DNA of 64,000 nucleotides from Nymphaea colorata (GCF_008831285.2 NC_045143.1:9621503-9685502); one strand, 5' to 3'. Counted from the stretch's first letter, positions 24,600-37,215 are shown. Numbers and translations are program-made. Notes: generated from the letters alone by a model not told the origin.

Positions 24600-24960
24600 T
24601 TTTTAAACAGAACCGGTTCATTCAGTTTAAGACTGATTCAGTTCAATTCAGAACCGGTTCGCACTTTTCTGAACCGATTCAGTTCAAAATTAAAACGGTT
24701 CTTACCAATTCAGACCGCTTTTAGACCGGTTCAGTTGTTTTTCAGACCGGTTCAATTGTTTTTCAGACCGGTTCAGTTGAGTTTCAGACCGATTCAAGGG
24801 CTTTCAGACAGGTTCATTCAGATTTAGAACCGATTTTAGTCATTTTTATACCGGTTCAGTGGGTTTTGGAGCTGATTCGATCTATTTATGACTGGTTCGT
24901 CCAATTTTCAAACCAGTTCAGCCCGATTTAGGGCCATGTGGGTGTTTTAGTTTCGATTTG
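24600..24960. repeat. Degenerate tandem array of CCGGTTCAGTT-like units
   Basis: About a dozen copies of a unit of roughly 20-27 bp centred on AGACCGGTTCAGTTG, decaying to the right. It lies in the untranslated leader of the copia element, upstream of gag. The spacing is irregular and there are no unique spacers, so it is not a CRISPR array. Confidence 0.8.
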
Positions 24961-25699
24961 AGAACGATACGAGCTATTTTAAGGCTGATTCAATGGTTCT
25001 TGACCCACTTAAGCATAATTATAGTATCGGTTTATAAAATTTTAGACTCTTGGGACTATTTCATTGAATCATTTGGTTTTTGGATTCAATGTAGGGCAAT
25101 TTTGTATGTGAATTTTAATATATGTATCATGTTTTGCATGTTATTAAAATTGTTGGTGCACCATAGATGAATATTTGGATTATGGATTTGATTTTTGGCT
25201 ATGTCTATTATTCAAAATGAGTAAATTTATACTTTATGTCGCCAAAGTGACCTCTGTTGTACGAATTTGCATGTTTCATCCCAAAGGAGGATTGTTGCTT
25301 TGTTAGGTTTGAGCACACATGGTGATGAATATGTGATAATTTTTAGATTTTCATGTGATAGTGAATCAATCCAAAGATGACATCGTTATTTGACATGGCT
25401 AATTATTTGTATTCATTATCGACCAAGAATACCACTTGTAGTTAATATTTCAATCCAAAGATTGGATATTAATGTTTCACCGGTACCTTGTGGAGGGATT
25501 TAGGCCATTGTATTTTAATTCATTTGTATTTGTTATTTCATCTTTGTGCATGTATTGATTGTGAGCATGTTTGGTATTTTTTGTTCTTTATATAGTGAGT
25601 TCTGTTTTCATGATATCTGCAAATTTGAGTACTATTCCTGAGTTAAATAGATCGAATTTTAAGGACTGAAAAAAAACTGTCATGATTTTTTTGGGTTGT

Positions 25700-28600
25700 A
25701 TGGATCTAGACCTTGCATTTAGGAAGTCGTGTCCACCTCAGTTAATAGATGAAAGTTCTCATGAGAATAAGCTGAACTTTGAACGGTGGGAACACTCAAA
25801 CCACATGCGTCTAATGATCATGAAGAAATCAATCCAAAAAATTTCAGGGGCTTAATTATTGAAAAAAATATTGCCAAGGCGTTCCTCGAAGAAATTGAAA
25901 AGCGTTTTGCTAAAAACGAAAACGCTGAAACAAGTACTCTTTTGAGTAAACTTGTGACGCTGAAATATAAAGGCAAGGGGAACATCTGGGAGAACATTAT
26001 GGAAATGTCTTATCTTGCTTCAAAATTACAGGCACTAGGTTTGAAGTTACCTGAAGAGTTTATAGTGCATATGGTTCTTCTTTCTCTTCCACCATAGTAT
26101 GGACAGTTTAAAGTCAGTTATAACTATCAGAAGGAGAAATGGACTCTTAATGAGTTCATTTCGCACTGTGTATAAGAAAATGAGAGATTGAAGCATGATA
26201 AGATAGAAAGTTACTTGGCTACTACGCCTAAAAGTAAGAAATGAAATGTTATTAAGGAAGTTGCAGTTAACCAGTTATTCATTAAGAAACAAAAGAAGCA
26301 TAAAGAAGACAAATCAAATTGTTTCTTTTGCAATGATGAAGGTCATATGAAGAAGTATTTTACCAAGTATCACGCATGGGTGAAAAGAAAGGTACGCTTC
26401 TCACTTTGGTTTGTTCTGAGGTTAATTTAATTTCAGTATCAAGACACAGTTGGTTGGTAGATTCAGATACTACTACTCACATAAGTGTTTCTATGTATGG
26501 TCGCTTAAATTGTCGAACGCCAAATGATGTTGAAGGATTCGTCTATGTAGGCGATCACAAGAAGGCAAAGCTTGAAGCCACAGCAGATTTTCAGTTATTG
26601 TTAAAGACTAGTTGTTATTTGAATTTGACAGAAACTTATTTTGTACCGTCTTTTAGACGTAATTTGGTTTTTATTTTCTTATTAGACAAATTTGGTTATT
26701 ATTGTTCATTTGGAGGTAGTAAATTTAAGTTGTTTCTGCACTCAAATTTGATTGTCAGCGGTTTTTTGTCTGGTAGTGATAATCTTTATTTGCTTGATAT
26801 GGTTGCTTCATATCATGAAACTTTGCATGTTACGTCTAGTGGTACTAAAAAAAAATAGCCAATGAGAATTGTGTTATATTGTGGCATAACCACTTAAGAC
26901 ATATCTCTAAAAAGAGTATAAAAGGCTTATGTTGAATGGAATTCTTGAATCTCTTGATTTTACAGACTTTAATGTTTGCATTGAAAGTATAAAGGAAAAA
27001 CGAAAAAATATTAATGAGTTATAAGTTTTATAATCCAACCAATAAGTCTTTCTTTGAAATAGGAAATGCTCATTTCTTTAAAGATATTGAGTTTGGGGGA
27101 GGTGATGAGGTTAAACACATTGCCTTTGAAGAGAGACGTGAATCTACTCATACAGATGTTGAAAGTAATAGTTATGTCATTGTTCATGCCCTTGTTCCAT
27201 CAATATATTCAGAAGAAGGCAACAATGACGATCTCTCTATTCAACCCACTGAAGAATAACTCAACAACCTCAACAAAATCAAGTAAAGGTGCCACTGAGG
27301 AGATCCACTAGAGAGAGGAGAAGTACAATTTCAAATGATTTTGTCTGTCTCCAAGAACATGATGTTGATATGGGCTTAATGAAAGATGATCTTATTAACT
27401 TCTAGCTAGCGATAAAGAGTTCTAAATCTCATAAGTAGATAGACGCCATGAATGAGGAAATAAAGTTCATGATAGATAATAACGTATAGGACGTTGTTCC
27501 CTTGCCTGAAGGTGTGAAACTCATTGGTTATAAATAGATATTTTAAAACCAAGAGGGATTCATTAGGAAACATCGAAAGGTATAAGGCATGTCTTGTCGC
27601 AAAGGGCTTTACTCAAAAGGAAGACATTGATTATACAAAGACTTTTTCTTCAGTGTCGTCGAAAGACTTTTTCAGGATCATAATGGTAATTGTTGTTCAT
27701 TTTGACTTAGAGTTGCATCAGATGGATGTAAAGACTGTTTCTAAATGGAGACATTGATTAAACGATATATATGGTGCAACCAGAAAACTTTGTTTTAGAG
27801 AATGCAAAAAAAAATGGTTAACAAACTTAAGAAATCCATCTATATGCTAAAACAAGTTTCCTATCAGTGGTATTACAAATTTCATCAACTTAAAGTTTCA
27901 TTTGGTTTCAAGACTAATATGGTTGATGAATGTGTATATCAAAAGTTTAGTGGAGGTAAATTTATCTTTCTGTTTTATATGCCGATGATATATTGCTGGC
28001 AAGTAATGATGTGGGTATATTGCATGAAACAAAGAAATTTTGTCAACAAAGTTTGACATGAAGGATCTTGGTGATGTATCTTTTGTATTGGGGATCCAGA
28101 TATTTCGTGATCGTTCTCGGGGTATTCTTGGATTATCACAAAAGGCCTACATTGATAAGGTGCTTCAGCGACATGGCATGAAAGATTTTTAACTAAAAGG
28201 TACTCCAGTTGCTAAAAGAGACAAGTTTAGTCTCAAACAGTGCCCTAAAAGTGAATTCGAATCTAAAGAAATAGAAAAGATTACCTATTCATATGTTGTG
28301 GTAAGCCTTATGTATGTTCAGGTTTGTACTCATCCAGATATTACATTTATCGTTGGAATGTTAGACAGATACTTAAGTAATCCTGGTATGGATTATCGAA
28401 AAGCATCTAAAAATGTATTGAGGTACTTACACAGAACAAAAGATTTTATGCTCACATAAAGGAAGTCAGACCAGTTGGAGATCATTGGGTATTCAGATTC
28501 TGACTTTGCTTGGCACCAAGACAGTAGCATAGCATGTTATGAGGCATCCAATCATGCTTTGTGGTTGTGAAATTTTGTCACGAGGTTGCACATTATGAAT

Positions 28601-28868
28601 GATATAAAAAGACCACTAAGGTTATTATGTGACAATAATTCAATAGTCATGTACTCTAATAACACCTGCAGTTTATCGAAGTCGAACCACATCGACATTA
28701 AATTTTTTTGCTATTAAAGAAATGATACAGAATGGTTAGGTGTTTTTAGAGCATATTGGGACAAACTCTATGATTGCGGATCCGCATACTAGAGGTTTAA
28801 CTCCTAAGGTCTTTCACGATTATGTTATTCATAATAGGGTTTTACCTTTAGATGATGTGTTGGTTTAG
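25700..28868 (+). pseudogene. copia gag-pol, degenerate, integrase core deleted
   Basis: Pieces in order: gag start with MDLDLAFRK at 25700 and WEHSNHMRLMIMKKSI; gag body at 25786-26230 (RFAKNENAETSTLLSKL, VSYNYQKEKWTLNEFI); zinc knuckle CFFCNDEGHMKKYF near 26320-26360 with its last Cys lost; protease WLVDSDTTTH (usual DSG changed to DSD) near 26455; pre-integrase LWHNHLRHISKKS near 26880. The next recognisable piece is already the post-integrase region (YKFYNPTNKSFFEIGNAHF, 27020), so the catalytic integrase core is missing. Reverse transcriptase pieces follow (ERYKACLVAKGFTQKE 27575, LELHQMDVKT 27710, FLFYMPMIYCWQ/ADDILLASNDVG near 27970-28010 across a frameshift), then an RNase H part (YSDSDFAW 28490; DPHTRGLTPKVFHDYVI 28780). 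Numerous stops; it cannot transpose by itself. Confidence 0.9.
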
Positions 28869-29263
28869 TGGGAGTTTGTATTTTGTTTGCTCTTGTGTAT
28901 GGGCACATATTCAGTTTTCTGCATAATATAGTTTAAAGTTCTTTGGTTTCATTCTGTGTTTATGTTTTTGATCTACATAAGGTTTTTTAAACTAAGACCA
29001 ATTGAGAATAGACATATTGTAATCACATTACATGTAATTCTCATGCTAAGCATCTATATCAGATTTATGTCATTGATTGTGTTAACATTTGTGATTATTA
29101 AAGATTTAGCTAATTTTACTACAATGAAAGCCGCTTTGGTTCTTTGTGGATGATCATGGATGAGATTGGTGAAAATGATGTTTAATAAGATAGCAGTTAT
29201 GAGCTCCTAAGGTTTTATATAATGTCTGAATGTGTAAAGACATATTTGGCCCAAGTGAAAGAT

Positions 29264-29725
29264 TGTAAGGATCATTTGGTGGGCCGGCATATGTCAATGA
29301 GGAATTTCAAACATTATGGTTGTCTTAATGTAAATATTCACTTAAGTGATTGCATTTTGGGATATTACGTAATTTTATATGGTACGAAGTATTTTATAAT
29401 GTATAGATACCTGTACGCAATTACAGACTCTTTGATTGTTTGAATCTGTAATTGCTCTTGATATAAAATGGTAGTGGTCCCTGGAGTCGTGCAACGGTTG
29501 CTTGAAACATTAATTTCTAGGGTTGTCTCTTCCCCATTTGAGAGAAACCACACGTGTGCCGCACAGACCCTGGAAGATCCTACTGCGATTCACAGTCTGT
29601 GCAGTTCAGATGGATTCAGGTATGCTTCCGCTATAGTTAAGGTTTTGATTCAATGATTTAGCATGAACATGATCCTGTTTAGAGCATATTCGTTTTTATA
29701 TATGCATGAGAGAAATCTCCCATCA
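29264..29725 (+). repeat. 3' LTR of the copia element
   Basis: Partner of 23111-23572, same length, about 90% identical by hand count. A purine-rich stretch (AAGTGAAAGA) directly upstream is the probable polypurine tract. Confidence 0.93.
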
Positions 29726-29835
29726 CAATGTGGATACAAAATACTTTGTTTGCACATTTAAATTGTGCACAAGTCTATGTGCATGCCATATACTCTGAAA
29801 ACTAAATGGGGGGCTCAATGAAAGTGGAGTAAGAG

Positions 29836-30312
29836 TGGGGTTGTACAACGAGCCAAGCCAACTTGGGCTCAACTGGAACTCGCTTAAAAAATCTTTCCTC
29901 GTGTTCAACTCGTTTATAAATGAGCAGAGTTCGAGCTTGCAAAGATACTCGAAACGATAAATGAGTCAAGTCCGAGTTTCAAGAACTCGACTCGTTTATG
30001 TTCAACTCAACTTGCAAACCGGTACTTTACATAATATTGTCAAAAGTGGTTCACCGAATGGTTTTAACTTTTAGGGCAAAACAAATTTTCACAAGTTACA
30101 CGAGCTAATGCGTACATGAATTAAACACTTATATGAGTTAACGCCTAAATGAGTTAAATGGGTTAAACGAGTCAAGTTTGATCTCAACTTTGTGTAGTCA
30201 AGCTTGAACTCGATCTTGCTATAAGGAGCTCGACTCGAGTTCAAGCCGATCTCAAACTCCAGTTTTTTGAGCCGAATCGAACCCGAACGGACTCGGCTCG
30301 TGTGCAGCCCTA
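29836..30312. mobile_element. hAT-type MITE
   Basis: 477 bp with ends TGGGGTTGTACAACGAGCC and, inversely, TAGGGCTGCACACGAGCC. It is flanked by 8-mers AGTAAGAG and GGTAAGAG (7 of 8 identical). The D module near 40115 lacks it, while the F module has it at the same site (48590), so it inserted before the C/F split. Interior words such as AACTCGACTCGTTTA are typical of this family. No coding capacity. Confidence 0.8.
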
Positions 30313-33300
30313 GGTAAGAGGACAGACGTTGTGCACTAAGGGCTGTGGAGGCTACGGACGTAACCATGTCTCTTAATTGTTCAGCATTTCCAACTTTCAT
30401 ATGCACCACACATTTCATCTGAAACAATGAAACATGTCAGCCTTGCGCCACCGGAACTTTCATCATTGTTCAATAATTAAAAGGCACAAAAAAAGTACCT
30501 TATAACTAAATTAGCAGTCATTCATGCCCCTGTGAGCACCTAGAACATGGATTTGGATGCACAAGAGGAGACGCCTTGGGGTTTGGTCCGCTGTATAGCC
30601 ATCTCAATTCCTTTGTATTCAACATTATGGTAAATTTATTTCCAAAATACTTTAATGTTATGAAGTAGGCAACTTCTGTGCACCTTGCTATTGCTGCACA
30701 TAAGTTGTAATTCTTTCACAAGCCTAGACCTTAAAATTTTACTCTGTTCAAACTTGTAAGCACTCCAAATAGTATTTTATCCAATTTTTAAGCATTTTAT
30801 CACCGAAAAAATCAGTTTTCATTTTCACATCACAACTTGCCATGTTTTTATCAATTGCAATCCCACGAACTCACTTTTTTTATTGTCCGTGCCAGAATAA
30901 AACTTTTTGTTATTGCGATCACTGATGTATCATTTTCTATGTTCAATTTCCAGCCGAACACTAAATAAATCTACACGTATTAGCTATCCCATTCCCATTT
31001 GAATTTCTAATTCAAAAGCTCTGGTCTGGTCCGTTGCTCGTCTTGACCCAGTTCAGGTGAAGGTCATATGGTCCAAAACTTGATAAGGTCATTAGACAAA
31101 CGCATGCTTTCCCCAAGCGGCGGTAGGGTGAGTTGCATGCGCCGCTCTGCACGCAACACATATTACAAAAAAAAAAAAAAAAGGACAAGACATATTACAA
31201 AAAAAAAAAAAAGGACAAGTCGGGAGTTGGGACATTTTAAAAGTTATTAAAAAAATGATATTTTTAATTTTTTATATTTTTTTATATCAACAAAAAATTA
31301 TTTTTTTATTAACCATAAAAACTTTTAACATTGATTATATTGGAAATTTCATGCATTAATTGCATCAGCATAGTTTACCCGCTTTTTCGGGAAGATTGTT
31401 ACCAATCAACGTCTAAATTTTTTTGGAACACACAATTGCAAGGTGGTGACATTTTTGCAGCTAGGAGTCGTGGTAGGTGTGGATGCGTATAGGCAATTGC
31501 AATTGACTCTCAAAACTTTTTTTATTCTTATATTTGATATTTCTGAGCAATTTTTCTCCTTCTCAAAAATTTAAAATTTTAGACAGAATACCCCAAACCA
31601 AAATTTTCTAGTTCTTCCTATGTGGGGCGATTGTTATTCTTTTCCGGCTCAATATTTAGCAGCTTTCACAAGTTTAGTTTTCTAACTTCCTTTCTCTCTC
31701 TGTCTACATTTTAAGACTATTAACTTTGAAGTCTGATATTAAAAGTTGAGAATGAGATCGTTGCTGCTTCCAAAGCAGAGCATTGAAAAATTTCATTTGA
31801 TTTTCATGTAATCGTGTTTTCATCGTGATTTAGTTTATAATTAGCTTTGCACCTTTAGTACAATAATATAGTCCGTCAAAGGGAGGCACCTATGTTCAAT
31901 GGATGTTAAGTGGAATCGGTATGGCTATTATCGTGCACAAGCAGCACAACCATTTAGGTATCGCTTAATGTGACCTGAATTTGGTTTCAAATTTTAAGAC
32001 AAAAATAGGATTTAATATTTGAAATTTTATTTGTAATTGGATTTGGATGTCGGCGTATATATAACCAGGTTCCCCACCACCCTGATGTTGTCTAAGGATC
32101 CTTTTTGTTATCGCCTCACCGTCATCCGAGAAGTAGCCGTCTCACCACCGAACCTCGTTATATAAATCTTGTTATAAAAATAAAATTGAAAATAAAAAAT
32201 AAAAAGATTATGAATGATATTTATTTTTAATAAATTACCAAAATATCTTTTCCATTTTTGTAATGTGCACGGTCTGCCCGACACAAGTAACTTTCTCTCC
32301 TCACCACCAGGGTTCAAGAGGGAGGTAAGGAGTCGGCCATCCCAGTTTTTGTAAGGGAAGAAAGTGGGAGAGCAACGTCTGCAGTCTCTCTCAAAATAAA
32401 AAGAAGGGAATTACTTTGAGTTGATTAAGGGTGTAAAATTTGAATCAGATATCAAACCCAAATGATGTGTCAAGTATACGGAATGGCCAAAATACTCTAA
32501 ATGAAGAATTTCTTCCCCATATTTTTAAAATAGCATCCAAAGATTTCGACTGCACAAAATTACCAAAACACCGTCTTGTGAATCATGATAATATGTTCTC
32601 ACATGTTAATGGCGTAACATGAAAAATGGCTTCACTGTTTTCTGTCAACAAGACGTAGTTTGAGAATTATGTGAAAACATTGAGCCTCTTAGATTTTCCT
32701 TACTAGGTGAGATTTCACAAGAAAGAATTGTTGTAGCTGTCACGTTTCTTTAAATATTGAAAGTCACTTTTCCACAATTTCCCCCCCGCTATCATAAAAC
32801 AAGAAACTACCTCAAACGCACATAAGATTAGAATGAAAATGAGTTGAAGCTATTCGTTCAACCAAGTAGTTTGAATGCTTTACAGTTTCCGGTCTAATAT
32901 TAACTAATTGTACTAAAAACAGTAAAATGTATTTCATAACAAATAATTAGCAGTAACTAGTCATATAATGTATAATTTATAGCTAATAAATGGCAATCAC
33001 ATTTCTCCATCCAAGTGGATTTCTCGTTTCCCTGTCGTGTCTATCAAAAAAAAAAATCATATCATGTTTCCTCATGTCCTATTTACTACACAAACATTCC
33101 ATCAGGTTCTAAGCCGCTCTAGCTAGATCACAAGGGAGGAGGCATGAGACACTTAGGCCTCACCCTGGTATATTGGCATTCCTTCCTACAGGGGCAGAGG
33201 GAAGGTAGCATGGGCCCTAGTTCGACCTCAATTTTTTTGAAAAAAAAAATTACATGTAAATTTTAAAAAATTTCATTTGTTTTATATAAAAATTTTAAAA

Positions 33301-33615
33301 AATAATATTTCGGCCCTAATAAAAAATTAAAAAACTTTAATCTGGGTCCCTCATAAAAATATCCATATATTGATATAGAAATCTTAAATATTTTTTTTAT
33401 ATGTATAAGTACCCAACCAGATTTGAGTTTGTTTAAACAAGTGCCCCTCCAACCAATTTTTGGCCTTTGGCACTCCATATAACAATTTATTGAAATTGTA
33501 TACAATACTATCCATGTATGAACTCGTCATGTATCCCAGCCGTGTAACATATACGTACGCCCCATATTGTGCGGTTAAAATTTTCAGCTCCATATCCGCG
33601 TATTCATCAGTTGTG

Positions 33616-33733
33616 TTGACCCGCTCCATTCAATCCAAAGATGTAAAACCCAGAAAACGTCTTGGTCAAACAGGACGAGATCTATAAATAAATGGAAAAC
33701 CCATAAAGCTTTTCTTATATATATATATATAAG
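33616..33733 (+). promoter_or_regulatory. Promoter of gene C: inverted W-box pair and TATA box
   Basis: TTGACC 33616-33621, GGTCAA 33664-33669, and an extended TATA run ending TATAAG at 33716-33733, 47 bp after the second W-box. The TATA run is lengthened by an (AT) expansion compared with the sisters. Confidence 0.7.
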
Positions 33734-33907
33734 CATTTGGAACTCATCGACCTGCCATAACCGCAAACTGCTCTCTTTCTTATGAACTGCGAAGCATTAA
33801 GCAACCATATTCATAGCAGAAAGAGCAAGCCAACGCCGTTTCCTTCTTCCAAGTATCTCTTTGATAGAGAATTCTCCGTCTTCGTTTGTTGAAGCTTGAA
33901 CTACAGG

Positions 33908-34135
33908 ATGGGACGAACCATGAAGAAAGTTCTTGCAGCGTTTCTATTGATCTGCTTTCTGTTCTGTACGGGGATCCAACCTCTTGAAGCAATCAGGCCG
34001 CTTGAAGAGGTTGTGATCATGAACAACGAGCAAACAAGAAGTTGGCAGCTGTTTGAATCGCTGAAGGGGCCTGTGACTCCGTCTGGGCCTTCATGCCCGA
34101 CGACCGTTCCTGGAGGAAGCAATCGGCGGTGTTAA
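33908..34135 (+). CDS. Gene C: small secreted SGPS/two-Cys signalling-peptide precursor
   Basis: A 75-residue precursor starting at the ATG at 33908. It has the hydrophobic core at 8-21, IQPLEA at 23-28, IRPLEE at 29-34 and the C-terminus GPVTPSGPSC 54-63, PTTVPGG 64-70, SNRRC 71-75. Compared with B and D it lacks two codons (Lys-Met) in the linker and has Pro instead of Thr after the first conserved Cys. Residue 2 is Gly where sisters have Glu. The protein otherwise equals F, and the DNA differs from F by a single visible base in the coding region, although F is 17 kb away. Function as for the other copies: a probable apoplastic signal acting through a receptor kinase (inferred). Confidence 0.9.
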   Translation: MGRTMKKVLAAFLLICFLFCTGIQPLEAIRPLEEVVIMNNEQTRSWQLFESLKGPVTPSGPSCPTTVPGGSNRRC

Positions 34136-35159
34136 GTGAGACCGATCAGCAACTTGATTGATGATCAGCTTATAGTTCTGCGATTGCAGTGCCTGATCAT
34201 CATCAAATCTAAATGACGACTCACATTTTTTCGTTTCATTGTATTTTTGTTGATTCTTTTCTGTGAATAATATTATCTTTTGAAATAGAGAAAAAACAGA
34301 TGGACTATGGACATAGTTTACGTAGGTGGAAGGAACTCTGCGATTTCATCACCAAATATAATTTGTATTATATAGATATGTATATAAACATGAGCCAAAA
34401 GCCACTTTTGGGCGCAACCTAGTCTACTCATATATCCATGCTAGATTGGTCTACTTGCAACCTTACATAAAGCATATTATGCCACTACAAATCACAAGAT
34501 CTCTCATTAGTCATTACTAATTATTAAGTTAAAAATATCCATGTATTGATTTTAGACGTCTATTTAATCAGTTAGCAATAGCTAAGACAAAGGAAAAAAT
34601 TATGTGCCATCTGCATATATCATCTACCCTTAGAAGGTACTAAGTAAATGTTAAAAAAATGATCTTAAAGGGACATAATGAAGCTTCTCTGTCCCCTCCC
34701 CTACGGCAACAATCTATTTCATGGATACATCAAACTATTTTTCATATAAGGATAAAAGAACTATATGTGCTCTATTGGTATACGAATCATCGTGCAATAT
34801 TAATAACTAAAATATGTTAGTTCATACTAAAAGAAACTTTTTATAAAGACAAAATTGAAAATAAAAAAAATTGTAGAGGACTTTTCTTTTTAATAAATTA
34901 CTAAGATGTTCTTTTCTCCTTTACTACACACAGTGCACCCTTAACTTTTTTTTGTTGTGGTGTTTTCTTCCCTGCATAAATAAAGTAAAGTTTATCTGAA
35001 ACAGTTCCCCCAGTACAGTATAAACTCGGTGCCCCAGTCCACCAACGGTGCATGACTAGGCTCTTGCAGGGATACTCTATGAGCAGCTGCTTTTGCATCC
35101 ATTTCATTTTAGGGCGTCAATCATTCAAAACTGTAAAAGGGAAAGAGGCAAAACACAGG

Positions 35160-36298
35160 GGTACCAATGTGTGTAATGTTCAAACCTTTGCCATTTCCGA
35201 TGCAAACTTGATCTCCTCCATTGTAGTTAGATTGGATTGTCAAGTTGTTGAAATCTGACGTTACTTAATGGGTGGCTCCAGAGTCAGGGTACCATCCTCC
35301 ATGATCAAATGACCCATAAGCATCAGCGGTATGCGCTTTAATAGATGGAGCAACATCAAATTTCTGCATTTTATATGTTTTGCACTTCAAAGCCCCGTGC
35401 CAGACTGACGACATGCTTGACAAACTGTGCGACAATTTGCAGCAATATGACCATTATTTTCACAAGCAAAGCAAGATCCAACCTGATTTTTCGGAGAACG
35501 ATCTTGAGTTTTATTGCGACCTCTGTTATGCTTAAAGCGATTGCCACCAAAATTTTGGTTTTTCATAGTAAAATTTGCTGATGTGGTTTCAATAGGGAGA
35601 TTATCAACTTCATCCAATTGCGCCTCATGAATAAGCAACATAGCAAGCAAGTCTTCCATATTAATGGGATCAACCCTAGTGTTCAACACAGTTTTAAGAG
35701 ACCTATATTCTCCCGATGGTAAACCAGTCACGATGTAGGTGATCAAATCATCATCATCCACTGGTTTGGATGCAAGAGTTAATTGGTGAGCAATACTTCT
35801 TGCTCTGTAGAAATATTCCGAAATAGTTTAAGTGTCTTTTCTTAAGTTCTGAAGTTGGTTTCTCAACTGTTGGATTCTTGCTCTTGAGCGAGCAGTATAC
35901 ATACGTTTGAGGGCATTCCATAATTCATGAGATGAAGAAATTCCAACAACATGACTACGAACAAGACCAGTTAAAGATGAAAGAATCCAACTTAATAAAA
36001 GCTGATCTAATATGTACCATTCATCATACTTTGGATTCCGACATTTGAAGCCATTGTTGTCATCAATCCATTCAGAAGGATATGATTGTCTACAATCTAT
36101 GAAACTCATGAGATTATAACTCTTAAAGAGAGGCGTAAACTGAGATTTCCAAATCAAATAATTGTCTGATGCAAGCTTAATGGAAAGCAAATACTGAAGA
36201 TTTGTAGGCGCAGGAAGAACAAGAAAAATCTGACCTGTAGTTTGAGATGTGTCTGGTGTAGCAGACTCTGAAGCATGATTGGTATTGTTTTCAGCCAT
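35160..36298 (-). pseudogene. copia gag and protease fragment
   Basis: The ATG at 36298 opens a gag with LASDNYLIWKSQFTPLF, SPSEW-like and DQLLLSWILSSLTG motifs to 35828, where a stop breaks it. Gag continues at 35761 (DDLITYIVTGLPSGEYRSL) to a CCHC knuckle CFACENNGHIAANC near 35440. After a further stop and frameshift come the protease signature WYPDSGATH (about 35290) and a GGDQVCIGNGKGL piece (about 35200), ending at the deletion joint. The family is copia by the gag type and the DSGAT motif. No integrase or reverse transcriptase remains. Confidence 0.88.
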
Positions 36299-36905
36299 TT
36301 TTGAATGAAAAATCAAAGAGAGAGAACCCACAACCACGCGACTATTATGTTCTTCCAACCTCAATGGTGGCACTTGAAAAATCCACAACACTGCCCTGGT
36401 CTCAACTCAGAAAAATCTGAGATTTGGAGGATAGAAAGCCGAGATAAAGACGATTCCAACAAACTAAAGATCGTCCAAAATGGGTGTCGGAGGAATCAGC
36501 GCCGAAGATTTGAAAAAACAGCAAGTTTTGCCTTTCCCGCCGACGAGAATGATGATTTCGGGCGGTGTGAACACCTGGACACGTGCAAGAAAGACAAAGG
36601 ACACGATGACACGAGACCGTGGTTCCTCGCCGGTGATGGAAGAACGGCGGAAATATTCCACTGGGATTCTTCGGGATCGCCGGAAAATGGCCTCCGCTCG
36701 GAAAACTCCGATGAAACTTCAAATTCAGATTACGAGCTCGTTCTTGGGCCAAATCGAGCGTTCTTGGGCTTGTTTTGCTCGGAATTTCGTCAGCAATCTT
36801 CTGATCGACAATCAACACGTTTTGGACCCGTTGTAGGCTGGATTGCTCGCTGGAACACCCGGTGGTTGCAGAAAAGGAAGATAACCGTGTCTGGCTCTGA
36901 TACCA

Positions 36906-37209
36906 TAAAAGGGAAAGAGGCAAAACACAAAGACACAGAGAGTTTTAACGTGGTTCGACTCAGGATCGAGTCTACTTCCACGATCAAAAGGTTTCTCTCT
37001 CACACGCCTCAATCATTTGTATGAGAGGTTCCATTAACATTTAAACGAATGCAGGGGTCATTCATTTCCTGATTTCTAGGATCTTGATTGGCATTAATAT
37101 CTTGACCATATTGTTGGTTACACCTCTGATTTCCTTTCCTAATCTTTTGATCAACAGAAGCGGCAACAGTTTTGCCAGCGACATTGTTTCCTTGAGCGTT
37201 ATCTTCAAT
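36906..37209 (-). repeat. LTR of the deleted copia element
   Basis: Assigned because its inner end touches a perfect primer-binding site and because its outermost bases recur as a ~24-bp stub at 35134-35157 next to the other target-duplication copy. Confidence 0.7.
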
Positions 37210-37215
37210 AAACTG

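Larger units (their letters stand above)
23111..29725 (+). mobile_element. Ty1/copia LTR retrotransposon, degenerate
   Basis: A 6615-bp element bounded by two 462-bp LTRs (23111-23572 and 29264-29725), each TGTAAGGATC...TCCCATCA. Flanking 5-mers CATTG and CAATG differ by one base and are the likely 5-bp target duplication. A primer-binding site complementary to initiator tRNA-Met (TATCAGAGCA) follows the 5' LTR. Order gag, protease, integrase, reverse transcriptase, RNase H gives the copia superfamily. By hand alignment the LTRs differ at about 48 of 462 positions with no gaps, so the insertion is old. It lies in the module; the corresponding site near 48480 is empty. Confidence 0.93.
29726..35127. 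repeat. Peptide-gene module, copy around gene C
   Basis: Large flanks shared with the B, D and F copies. Upstream 30540-32430 matches 40340-42350, the promoter-proximal part matches as noted for gene B, and the 3' flank extends to about 34740. It starts right after the copia 3' LTR and is interrupted by a MITE (29836-30312). The text near 34920-35127 matches 58350-58560. Poly(A) runs at 31166-31182 and 31199-31212 lie in two short tandem copies. Confidence 0.75.
35128..37215 (-). mobile_element. Deleted Ty1/copia element (gag-protease only), minus strand
   Basis: Element 35134-37209, flanked by AAACTG at 35128-35133 and 37210-37215, the likely target duplication. Read leftwards: a 5' LTR (37209-36906, about 304 bp), directly followed by the primer-binding site TGGTATCAGAGCC (36905-36893), a leader, gag, a short protease piece, and then only the last ~24 bp of the 3' LTR (35134-35157). 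The rest of pol and nearly all of the 3' LTR were lost in one deletion. The empty site is preserved near 58556. The LTR ends are not the usual TG/CA, so the exact borders have some doubt. Confidence 0.8.

Noticed and set aside
24600-24960. CRISPR-like repeat array
   Set aside because: Units are degenerate, spacing is irregular, there are no unique spacers and the window is plant DNA. It is a decayed tandem repeat in a retrotransposon leader.
23106-29730. Perfect 5-bp target duplication of the copia element
   Set aside because: The flanks are CATTG and CAATG, so one base differs. I report it only as a likely duplication.
36305-37024. 239-codon plus-strand frame
   Set aside because: It lies antisense in the leader and LTR of the deleted copia element, without similarity to any protein I know.
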